Origin: Flavobacterium psychrophilum
GTDB lineage: Bacteria; Bacteroidota; Bacteroidia; Flavobacteriales; Flavobacteriaceae
Assembly: GCA_945878515.1 (NCBI GenBank)
Contig: CAMCTL010000179.1
Location: 1-6,523, forward strand
DNA length: 6,523 nt
Direction of reading: 5' to 3'
Within the stretch, counting starts at the first letter, position 1. Each line of letters starts with the position of its first letter. A program made the position numbers and the translations under genes. The notes under the pieces were generated by a model. It saw only the letters and a program-made list of their open reading frames with translations, did not search any database and was not told where the DNA came from. Of this stretch, positions 1-6,447 are shown in pieces.

Positions 1-65
1 TGAAAATAAATAATATTACATTTTTTTATATTTTTATAACATCAATAATTAAACCCCAAAACACT

Positions 66-1019
66 ATGAATCCAGAAGAAATTAAACGCATTTTCCCCAA
101 CTCGGATGCCGAGATGACCGAATCTGCTAGAGTTATTCACGGCTTGCTAATAAGCGATATTTCAAAATTTACAGCCTTCGACAGCACTATTACCGCTGCT
201 TATGCCGATTTGTTTTTAACAGCCATAGACAATGCCGATACTGTTGTAGCCGACACAGCGGTAATAGATATGTTGATGCAAAAAACAGAATCCATACAAA
301 CCGCAATGGATAAAGCCAAAAACAAGTATGCCGATGTGAAGTATTTTGTTCAAAAAACCTTTGCAAGCAGTGTTGGCACTCAAAACGAGTTTGGCCTAAA
401 TGACTATGAACGCGCCCGAAAAAACCCCGCTCAAATGATTCAGTTTTTGGACGAAATGTACAAAAGCTGTATCAAATATAAAACACAATTAGAGGCAAAA
501 GGATTTGGTGCTGCTGCCATTGCCGAAATTCAAAGCATTAGAAACGAGCTACAAACAAGCAACACCGATCAAAAACTGTTTAAAAAAGAACGTCCAAGGC
601 TTACCGAAGAGCGCATTGTAATATTGAACAATTGTTTCGAATATGTTACTGAGGTGAATGCTGCTGCACAAAGAGTGTATAAAGATGACTTTGCTAAAAG
701 AAATCAGTTTGTTTACAGTACTGCGACTGCCATTTCTGGTATAGAGTTTAATGGCGAAGTAGCCCCAAACAGTTTTGTAAATGCAGGAACTGTGGCTTTT
801 GCTGCCGATACTATTTTCACTTTCAAAAATGCTGGTTTGGTGCCGTTGGTATTTTGTTTGAGCACCACAACTGTTTTTGAGGGAATAGAAGTTGCTATAG
901 GCGGCGGTGCATCTGTCAATAAAACCGCATCCGAATTGAATCCTAATGCTACCAATATTTTAGTAAAAAACGCGGCTGCTACTGGCGTGGGAGTTTATGA
1001 AATCGAAGTGGATAAGTAG
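66..1019 (+). CDS. Hypothetical protein, 317 aa, helical N-terminus and beta-rich C-terminus
   Basis: I do not recognise this family. The protein starts MNPEEIKRIFPNSD, has no signal peptide and no membrane segment, so it is probably cytoplasmic. Residues 1-215 look mostly alpha-helical, with charged amphipathic stretches (for example 70-100, 120-165 and 175-213). Residues 220-317 are rich in Ala, Val, Thr and Gly with alternating hydrophobic residues, suggesting a small beta-sandwich ending in VYEIEVDK. No catalytic motif is evident. The ATG at 66 follows an A/C-rich leader with no Shine-Dalgarno sequence, which is normal for Bacteroidota. The gene stands alone on its strand and converges on gene A, with a terminator between them. 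Sampled 60-base lines give roughly 40-48% G+C against 20-30% in genes A and B, so it may have a different history. That it is a real gene is likely, from length and codon regularity; its function is unknown. Confidence 0.85.
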   Translation: MNPEEIKRIFPNSDAEMTESARVIHGLLISDISKFTAFDSTITAAYADLFLTAIDNADTVVADTAVIDMLMQKTESIQTAMDKAKNKYADVKYFVQKTFASSVGTQNEFGLNDYERARKNPAQMIQFLDEMYKSCIKYKTQLEAKGFGAAAIAEIQSIRNELQTSNTDQKLFKKERPRLTEERIVILNNCFEYVTEVNAAAQRVYKDDFAKRNQFVYSTATAISGIEFNGEVAPNSFVNAGTVAFAADTIFTFKNAGLVPLVFCLSTTTVFEGIEVAIGGGASVNKTASELNPNATNILVKNAAATGVGVYEIEVDK

Positions 1020-1048
1020 GTTTTAAGAATGTTTAAGGTTGTTTAAAG

Positions 1049-1084
1049 TTTAAAGTTGTTTTGATTTTGTGAAACAACTTTAAA
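1049..1084. terminator. 13-bp perfect hairpin between convergent genes
   Basis: Arms 1049-1061 (TTTAAAGTTGTTT) and 1072-1084 (AAACAACTTTAAA) are exact reverse complements around a 10-base loop. The hairpin begins 30 bases after the stop of the forward gene. It lacks a T tract on either side, so it is not a canonical intrinsic terminator. It may strengthen the true terminator that follows at 1093 or protect the 3' end of the mRNA. The preceding sequence repeats GTTTAA three times (1031-1047 and into the left arm), so the hairpin may be built from a short degenerate repeat. Confidence 0.45.
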
Positions 1085-1092
1085 TTATCAAC

Positions 1093-1134
1093 AAAAAAAA
1101 TCCGTCAAGTTTTTCAACAAGACGGATTTTTTTT
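1093..1134. terminator. Bidirectional intrinsic terminator (repeat copy 1)
   Basis: A perfect 14-bp stem (eight A then TCCGTC at 1093-1106, paired with GACGGA then eight T at 1121-1134) encloses the 14-base loop AAGTTTTTCAACAA. Inside the loop GTT and AAC can pair further. The T tract on both strands makes it a terminator in both directions, serving the forward gene ending at 1019 and gene A, whose stop codon lies only seven bases away. The 40 bases 1090-1129, loop included, are identical to 6448-6487. Confidence 0.9.
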
Positions 1135-1140
1135 GCACTA

Positions 1141-3486
1141 CTAATTTCCAATAGGAATCTTTTTAATCTCAGAAATCAGCTGTCCATCCTCTGAAAAACC
1201 TTCAATTAAGACTTCAATTACACTTTGATTGTTTTTCGGGAACTTAACTTCAAAACTTTGATTTTCTTTTAGTGCAATATTTGAAGACCAATTCAATGTG
1301 CCAAAAGCATTAAATTCCTTTTGTGAATCGAAAATAGTGTTCTTGAATTTTATGTTTTTACTAAACCCTCCTGTTGCAATTATCGTGGAGCACTTTGATA
1401 TATAAAATTTGTTTTCCTTGCCTCTTTTAAGGAAAATTTTAATGGCACCTGAAGCGTTTTGTCTAGTACTTGCAATGCCGGTTTTGTCTATATAAACTTC
1501 ATCAACAGTATCTATGTCTAGATCGAATAATACATTAAAGTCAAAAAGCAAAACGCCATCCACAAATACTTCTGGAGAACCTTCTGATTGATAATCTCTG
1601 TTATTTCTGATGAAAGCCTCGCCGTTGTTTACCCCAGTTCTGAAACCATTTCTTCCGATAAAATCTAAAATAGTCCCAAATTCTCGATCGTCAATTTTAA
1701 ACCCTCTAGCGTTACCGCTTATTCCTGCATTGTGCGTAAAGATTTCTTTTTTCTTTGTCTTGATCAATACTTCATCTAGGTATAAAGTGTTTTTATTAAG
1801 TTTTGATGACGAAAAAACAATGCTTTCGCCAGTCATTTTTTCATCAGAACATTTGGTTTGATTAAAACGAATTGGAAAAGTAAATTTGGATTGATTGTCA
1901 GAAAGCTGCGCTACTATTTTTGAAAAAACCGCTGCATTTTTCTCATTTTCAAGTTGTAAAACAAAAACAGTGGAGTCTTGAACAAAATAATTATCAAGTT
2001 TAAAGGTATTGTCTTTTTCGACTTTAATTTTTTCAAAAACATTGTTTTTTAATGATATTAACGATACTGTTTTTGTTGCATTTGGATTTTTTTTGCCCTC
2101 GACGATGCCGCTTATAGTAACTCCTTTGTTAAATTTATAATTCAATGTTGGAGGATTTGATTTGATGTTTTCCCAGCGTAATTTACTCTTAGTTTGAACT
2201 AACATCAAATAATCCATATCTCTTTTACTATTTTTATTTTCGGGGTCAAAATAGGCAAAATTATCTATTTCAGGATTTTCTAAATACGTGTTTAAATAGT
2301 AGGTGCCGAGAATAGATCTTTTGCTGTCCAAACTTATATTTTTTTCTGGAAGAATACTAACACTTACATTTCCATTTGTCAAATTTGTTTGTCCAGATAA
2401 GACAATACTATCATTAGCAATAACAGCGGTATTGAGGGTTGTAACAGGTTGAACAGTTGCATAATTATAAATTAGCCTTTCGGTAATTTCATTAAGATTT
2501 TCGTCAATGAGACGAATAGAATTTACACCATTTTGCAAATATTTTTTATCAATAAATACGACTTGATTTTTTTGTTGGTTATCGAAATTAATCTCTTTTA
2601 GAACAGAGTAGCCATTTTGTTGAATCAAGAGATTTAATTTTTTATTTTGGTTTAATTCGACTCCTTTTTCGTTAGTTCTTACAGAGATTGCCAATTTATT
2701 ATTGGGCAAATTATTATTGTAGCTAATAGCAATTCCAGTTTGTTGTACAATTGGTAAATCTTGTGTAATGTTCTGTGATTTGGAATCCGCTTTTAGGATG
2801 TATTTTTCATTGCTTTCTGCTGTTAAATACAATACACCATTTCCCATTTTATTAGTATTAAAATGAGAAACTTCATTCGATTTAGAATCAAAAATTAGTA
2901 CATTATTGAGTTCAATACCTTTATTGTTACAGTCGGTAATTTTTACTCCAATCGTATTACTTATGCCTTCTATTATATTGCCACCTTCTGGAAAAAATGA
3001 TATTTTGGCAGTTTTCAAGTTGGGTTCATTTGTTTTAAAATGGTAGGGTTCATTTATGTCATAAATTTCTACTGTTTGAGAAAAGGAATCGTCTTCTTTA
3101 AAATTATTCATCCAATTGGTGTGAAAATGAAAAAGATATTTTCCCTTTTTAAATTTTTTATTCAAGTGAATTCCACACGAAAACATGCCATTTGCTGTAT
3201 AAAGTAGTTGTTTTTGAATTATTTCCTCCTTTTCGTTGTAGATAATTAATTGAATGTTAGATGAATTCTTGAGAGGTATAGCATTGTTTTTACTAAAAAC
3301 ATATCCCTTAAATGCAATATCTTCATTGTTGAGATAAATGTTTTTGTTGAATTGTACGTGAATGATTTCTCTTTCATCGAGAAAATAAGTATCGAGAAGG
3401 TTTTTAATTTTTTCCTGATTGGTTGGAGTTTGTGAAAAGCTAATAAGACAAAATAAAAAACAGTAAAACGAGAATATTAATTTCAT
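1141..3486 (-). CDS. Gene A: secreted MG2-like / TonB-plug-like protein, 781 aa
   Basis: The protein begins with a signal peptide (MKLIFSFYCFLFCLISFS, probable cleavage before Gln19), so it is exported to the periplasm or surface. No good lipobox surrounds Cys9 or Cys13. Residues about 35-145 resemble the macroglobulin MG2-like domain of Bacteroidota proteins, with the signature HVQFNKNIYLNNEDIAFKGY (43-62). The family's usual Trp before FKGY is Ala58 here. The motif FPEGG (165-169) starts a second beta domain. A linker LYLDEVLIK (568-576) precedes a region like a TonB-receptor plug (about 600-690: GRNGFR, VFVDGV, DEVYIDKTG, ASGAIKIFLKRG). The C-terminus (730-775, FGTLNWSSNIAL and IEGFSEDGQL) is a final beta domain. 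There is no 22-strand barrel, so it is not a receptor. It is a paralog of gene B. Function is unknown; an envelope role is inferred. The leader is A-rich without Shine-Dalgarno. Confidence 0.9.
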   Translation of the reverse strand: MKLIFSFYCFLFCLISFSQTPTNQEKIKNLLDTYFLDEREIIHVQFNKNIYLNNEDIAFKGYVFSKNNAIPLKNSSNIQLIIYNEKEEIIQKQLLYTANGMFSCGIHLNKKFKKGKYLFHFHTNWMNNFKEDDSFSQTVEIYDINEPYHFKTNEPNLKTAKISFFPEGGNIIEGISNTIGVKITDCNNKGIELNNVLIFDSKSNEVSHFNTNKMGNGVLYLTAESNEKYILKADSKSQNITQDLPIVQQTGIAISYNNNLPNNKLAISVRTNEKGVELNQNKKLNLLIQQNGYSVLKEINFDNQQKNQVVFIDKKYLQNGVNSIRLIDENLNEITERLIYNYATVQPVTTLNTAVIANDSIVLSGQTNLTNGNVSVSILPEKNISLDSKRSILGTYYLNTYLENPEIDNFAYFDPENKNSKRDMDYLMLVQTKSKLRWENIKSNPPTLNYKFNKGVTISGIVEGKKNPNATKTVSLISLKNNVFEKIKVEKDNTFKLDNYFVQDSTVFVLQLENEKNAAVFSKIVAQLSDNQSKFTFPIRFNQTKCSDEKMTGESIVFSSSKLNKNTLYLDEVLIKTKKKEIFTHNAGISGNARGFKIDDREFGTILDFIGRNGFRTGVNNGEAFIRNNRDYQSEGSPEVFVDGVLLFDFNVLFDLDIDTVDEVYIDKTGIASTRQNASGAIKIFLKRGKENKFYISKCSTIIATGGFSKNIKFKNTIFDSQKEFNAFGTLNWSSNIALKENQSFEVKFPKNNQSVIEVLIEGFSEDGQLISEIKKIPIGN

Positions 3487-3563
3487 TGTGATTTTTTTTA
3501 ATTTGTAGCTAAACTAATCAATTTTCAAACAAAAAATGACAAGTTATTTGCTTTTAATAATTA
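3487..3563 (-). promoter_or_regulatory. Leader of gene A with weak promoter candidate
   Basis: This 77-base gap separates the upstream terminator from gene A, so a promoter should lie here. On the minus strand TAGTTTAG (3516-3509) matches the flavobacterial -7 element TAnnTTTG at all but one fixed position. A TTG at 3542-3540 lies 23 bases upstream, at the edge of the accepted spacing. This would put the transcript start about 15-20 bases before the ATG. In such AT-rich DNA the match is weak evidence. Confidence 0.25.
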
Positions 3564-3639
3564 AACAAAAAAAATCCGTCAAGTTTTTCAACGAGACGGA
3601 TTTTTTATTTATTCCAATTTGAATTTCGTACCTCAAACT
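3564..3639. repeat. Direct repeat, internal copy (groEL 3' UTR and terminator)
   Basis: These 76 bases match 6448-6523 in the same orientation with two substitutions (G at 3593 against A at 6477; T at 3604 against A at 6488). The block holds the terminator hairpin and then the 3' UTR that leads, on the minus strand, from the groEL tail. The other copy is cut by the window edge, so the true repeat is probably longer and may include the groEL tail to about 3738. Left of 3564 the two copies diverge at once. Confidence 0.95.
3567..3606 (-). terminator. Intrinsic terminator after groEL tail (repeat copy 2)
   Basis: The stem pairs AAAAAATCCGTC (3569-3580) with GACGGATTTTTT (3595-3606) around the loop AAGTTTTTCAACGA. 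Read on the minus strand it ends in eight T. It lies 46 bases beyond the groEL remnant's stop codon, where a groEL terminator belongs, and it also insulates gene A from transcription coming through gene B. It differs from copy 1 by one loop base over their shared core. Confidence 0.85.
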
Positions 3640-3651
3640 TCGTACTTGAAT

Positions 3652-3738
3652 TTACATCATTCCTGGCATTCCGCCACCCATTCCGTGTCCGCCACCAGCG
3701 TTTTCTTCTTTGATGTCCACCAAAGCACATTCAGTTGT
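3652..3738 (-). pseudogene. groEL: groEL 3'-end remnant (last 28 codons and stop)
   Basis: On the minus strand this stretch reads TTECALVDIKEEN, then AGGGHGMGGGMPGMM, then TAA. This is the distinctive GroEL (Cpn60) C-terminus of Bacteroidota, with the Gly/Met-rich tail that hangs into the chaperonin cavity. The usual preceding residues of GroEL (typically an Ile-Leu before TTE) are not present: upstream in frame come SS, VKTLTK and a stop at 3771-3769, inside a hairpin. No start codon or other GroEL sequence exists in the window, so the piece cannot make a chaperonin. The reading frame and native stop are intact, and the terminator follows, which suggests a recent copy of the 3' end of a complete groEL rather than decay of a resident gene. 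Recognition of the family rests on the C-terminal signature from memory. Confidence 0.85.
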
Positions 3739-3745
3739 AGAACTG

Positions 3746-3778
3746 ACCTTTGTCAAAGTTTTGAACTTTTACAAAGGT
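3746..3778. repeat. Imperfect palindrome between gene B and groEL tail
   Basis: Arms ACCTTTGT (3746-3753) plus AAAGTT (3755-3760) pair with AACTTT (3764-3769) plus ACAAAGGT (3771-3778) around the loop TTG, with a single C/T mismatch. The stem is thus 14 pairs plus one mismatch. It lies 53 bases past the gene B stop and 8 bases from where groEL similarity begins. It could end the gene B transcript, although no clean T tract follows on the minus strand, or mark the junction of a rearrangement. Palindromes of this sequence type are, to my recollection, common between genes in Flavobacterium. Confidence 0.6.
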
Positions 3779-3830
3779 TTATAAAATTTTAAATTTTCTC
3801 CACGATATTGGACACTTAGTACATAGTGGT

Positions 3831-6248
3831 TTATTTCAATTTAACTATTTGCGAAGCCGAAATTAACTGTCCTTCGTTACTTATTCCTTCAATAACAAGT
3901 TTGACTTCTTTGAATGCGCTATTGGGAATGTCAATACTTACTATTCCGTTGGCATTGCTTTCAATGTTGTCGTGCCAATAGATACAATTGAAATTTTTAT
4001 AATTAGAATCATTTAAAACTAATGCGTCTTCTGGTGTAAATGTTCTTGAGCCGCTATACCCATTGGCAAGTGTAATTGAATTTATACTTTTTCTATTATC
4101 TGGTTGTGATTTAGAATATAGTTTGATTACACCGAGGGCGCCTTCAATAATATTGGGTCTATTATCAGTATAAATTTCCTCGAGGTCTTCCATAAAAAAA
4201 TTAAATAGTCTGTCTAAGTCCATTAGAGGCAGGTTGTCTAAATAGACAATTGTCCGATTCGTTAAAACTGACCCTAAGGGTCTACCCGATGGATTAAGTT
4301 GCATTAGCATAGAATCATAGGTTTCTCTTATGTTTCTATTGGACGTAATTCCTATAGGAATTGTGTTTCTTACTCCAAATCCATTTGAATTCAAATAAGA
4401 AAGAACAGTACGGCCTAAATCAGAAGGTCTTACTTTGTAGGCTTTCTGCATGTAATTATTAAATGTCAGACCGCCTAATTCATTTAAGTGTCTTAAACTT
4501 TCTTTTTTTGCGAGGACCTCTTTTAATTTTATGGCTCTTTTTTCTAAAATTATAGGAGAAATACTGTCAGCAATTATTTCAACTGGTGCATCATGTAGTT
4601 TAGGCGAGTAGCTGTGGTTAAAATCCCTATTTTTTGTTTTGATTTTTGTGGTGTAATCTAAATTTACTTCCTTTAGATTGTTTTTTTTATAAAATGTATA
4701 ATGCACCGGAATCGAATCTGCTAAATATAAATTATTGAATTCAAAGTGGCCATTTTTATTAATATCTGCAAACTCCATCAAAAGATTGTTTATAGAATAC
4801 ATTCGTACTCTATAGTCTTCATAATTTTTTAACGATTCATTTATATTCCCTACAATAGTTAATCCATTTTCATTGGCATACATTTTTTTAGGAGGATTAG
4901 CCATTATGTTTTTCCATTCGTATTTATGTTTATTTTGATTTAGTAAAACTAGATCAAGGCCGTGTTTTTGCTTTACAGTAGCTTGGTTAGAAAGAGATTG
5001 CGTGTCTATTGCCATTGGTGCTGTTAAGTACGGGTTAACGATTAAGTCGCTGATTATACTTCTTGTAGGCAAATCAGGGCTATTGTAATCTGGTTGAACC
5101 GCTATACTTACGTTGTAGTTGTTTTGAGCCGTTTGAGCAGCCAAGGTTGTTGTGTTTTTATCTTGAGTAATGTCCTTAATTTCAAAATTATTAGTGATGG
5201 TCTGCACATTATTGTAAACTATTCTTTCAGCATATTGTATACCATTGCTATCAATAATTCGAAGATAGTTTACTCCACTAAATAGAATATCATTTGAAAG
5301 TTCAAAAGTATCCTCCAATTTGGTTTTTGATAATTTTAGATCAACTATGTGGGATTTATCGTCTTGGTGAATAACTAAATAGAGCGATTGATTTTGAAGT
5401 TTTTCGACAGTCTCACTATTGGTCTTTGCTGAAATAATAGTTTTTTTATCATAAAAATAGCTGTTTGCTACAAGTGTTATTCCTATAGCATTGGCTTGGG
5501 GTAATTGTTTTTCAACTACTTTGTCACCACTTTCTACTAAAATGTAGAAATCTTCTATTGTTTGAAAATGATCAAAACGACCATGTCCCAATTCATTTAT
5601 AGTAAGCAGCATCAGTTTTTCTTTTTTGGAATTGACTAACCAAGCTTGGGTTTCAGATAATGCTTTTCCGTACACATTACTTATATTTACGCCAATGGAG
5701 TTTATAGTGTTAACAACGAGCATTCCTCCCTCAGGAAAAACACTAATATTGATGCTATTTGCTTTATTGGTAGCAATTAATTTATTGTTTTCATCAATAT
5801 TTGTGATTGTAATAGGGTAGGTTGAAGATTCATCTTCCGTAAAATTATTCATCCAATTGGTATAGACTTGTAAATAGTATTTTCCTGTAGGATAATTTCC
5901 TGTCAAATTAAAATTTCCTGAAAAGCTATTATTGTTCGCAAAAAAAAGATAGTCATTTATTTTTTCTCCTTTATCATTCAACAATGCTACCTGTATGTTT
6001 GTAGTTTTTATAGTCGCATTAGTTTGTTTTCTATTTGCGATGTACCCTTTAAACCAAATGTTTTCTGAGGTTAAGAATTCATTTTTGTTTAGATGTAGGT
6101 GGATGTTTTCTCTATCTAAGTTAAAATAATTCTCGAGCGATTTTTTAATATATTCTTTATCAATTGTTGAAGAAGTGCTGGATTGAGACCGAGCATTTTG
6201 AAAAACCAGAACGCATATAAGTGCGATAATTGTAGAGTAATTTTTCAT
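3831..6248 (-). CDS. Gene B: secreted MG2-like / TonB-plug-like protein, 805 aa
   Basis: The start chosen is the ATG at 6248, which begins a clean signal peptide (MKNYSTIIALICVLVFQNARS, cleavage near residue 20-22). The frame stays open to a TTG at 6299, but that would bury the signal peptide behind a basic extension and overlap a promoter candidate. Residues about 45-150 form an MG2-like domain (HLHLNKNEFL, SENIWFKGY, NWMNNFTEDES). FPEGG is at 171-175. The central region (about 255-520) is beta-rich. KLKEVLAKK (574-582) leads into a degenerate plug-like region (about 605-715: TIVYLDNLPLMDLDRLF, EDLEEIYTDN, GALGVIKLYSKS). A last beta domain carries CIYWHDNI and VIEGISNEGQLIS (755-797). Colinear motifs throughout show it is a paralog of gene A, though diverged. 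Exported, barrel-less; function unknown. It lies alone between two terminators, so it is probably monocistronic. Confidence 0.9.
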   Translation of the reverse strand: MKNYSTIIALICVLVFQNARSQSSTSSTIDKEYIKKSLENYFNLDRENIHLHLNKNEFLTSENIWFKGYIANRKQTNATIKTTNIQVALLNDKGEKINDYLFFANNNSFSGNFNLTGNYPTGKYYLQVYTNWMNNFTEDESSTYPITITNIDENNKLIATNKANSINISVFPEGGMLVVNTINSIGVNISNVYGKALSETQAWLVNSKKEKLMLLTINELGHGRFDHFQTIEDFYILVESGDKVVEKQLPQANAIGITLVANSYFYDKKTIISAKTNSETVEKLQNQSLYLVIHQDDKSHIVDLKLSKTKLEDTFELSNDILFSGVNYLRIIDSNGIQYAERIVYNNVQTITNNFEIKDITQDKNTTTLAAQTAQNNYNVSIAVQPDYNSPDLPTRSIISDLIVNPYLTAPMAIDTQSLSNQATVKQKHGLDLVLLNQNKHKYEWKNIMANPPKKMYANENGLTIVGNINESLKNYEDYRVRMYSINNLLMEFADINKNGHFEFNNLYLADSIPVHYTFYKKNNLKEVNLDYTTKIKTKNRDFNHSYSPKLHDAPVEIIADSISPIILEKRAIKLKEVLAKKESLRHLNELGGLTFNNYMQKAYKVRPSDLGRTVLSYLNSNGFGVRNTIPIGITSNRNIRETYDSMLMQLNPSGRPLGSVLTNRTIVYLDNLPLMDLDRLFNFFMEDLEEIYTDNRPNIIEGALGVIKLYSKSQPDNRKSINSITLANGYSGSRTFTPEDALVLNDSNYKNFNCIYWHDNIESNANGIVSIDIPNSAFKEVKLVIEGISNEGQLISASQIVKLK

Positions 6249-6282
6249 AAATTTAGGCTTTTTAGTTTTGAATTTTATAATT

Positions 6283-6299
6283 ATCAACAGTTGTGCCAA
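6283..6299 (-). promoter_or_regulatory. Sigma-54-like promoter candidate for gene B
   Basis: On the minus strand the sequence TTGGCACAACTGTTGAT matches the -24/-12 pattern TTGGCAC, five bases, TTGC, except for A in place of the final C of the -12 element. A transcript from it would start near 6270, leaving a 5' leader of about 20-25 bases before the ATG at 6248. The position suits the gene well. No activator-binding site was identified, and one motif match is not proof. Confidence 0.35.
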
Positions 6300-6447
6300 T
6301 TTTTTTTTAATCTTACAAGTTTTTATGGTTTTTAAATATGGTTATAATTGTTTAATTATCATTAAATTAGAAACAAGTGCTATTGTTTAATGCTTCTTTT
6401 TTAAACAAAGTGTTTTAAATAACGATTAACTTTACCCGATTATTAAT
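6300..6447. other. Non-coding spacer upstream of gene B
   Basis: This very AT-rich stretch has no credible reading frame. It contains an inverted repeat, TTGTTTAA at 6383-6390 and TTAAACAA at 6401-6408, around a 10-base spacer. ATTGTTTAAT occurs at 6382-6391 and a near copy about 35 bases to the left. These might be regulatory sites for gene B but could be chance in AT-rich DNA. Confidence 0.3.

Noticed and set aside
1..65. Possible promoter of the forward gene (TATATTTT near 27-34)
   Set aside because: The stretch is almost pure A/T, no -33 TTG is visible at suitable spacing, and the window edge cuts the upstream region.
713..955. Open frame of 80 codons on the minus strand
   Set aside because: It lies wholly inside the 66-1019 gene on the opposite strand, has no leader of its own and no family resemblance; it is a shadow frame.
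1610..1861. Open frame of 83 codons on the plus strand
   Set aside because: It is antisense to the plug-like region of gene A and its sequence reads as the reverse of that coding region; no promoter or recognisable motif.
3625..3645. TTCGTAC occurring twice 14 bases apart in the groEL 3' UTR
   Set aside because: Two short copies are too few to call a repeat array; possibly a minor local duplication.
3813..3828. Interrupted palindrome CACT-TA-GTAC-AT-AGTG just after the gene B stop
   Set aside because: Only 4-bp outer arms around a GTAC centre with two mismatched pairs; too short to support an operator or terminator.
5094..5285. Open frame of 63 codons on the plus strand
   Set aside because: It is antisense within gene B, with hydrophobic runs that come from the AT-rich complement; no independent support.
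5626..5820. Open frame of 64 codons on the plus strand, hydrophobic
   Set aside because: It could be taken for a small membrane protein, but it is antisense to a well-supported part of gene B around the FPEGG motif.
6249..6299. N-terminal extension of gene B from a TTG start (17 extra residues)
   Set aside because: The extension is lysine-rich, precedes a complete signal peptide and overlaps the promoter candidate; the ATG at 6248 is the better start.
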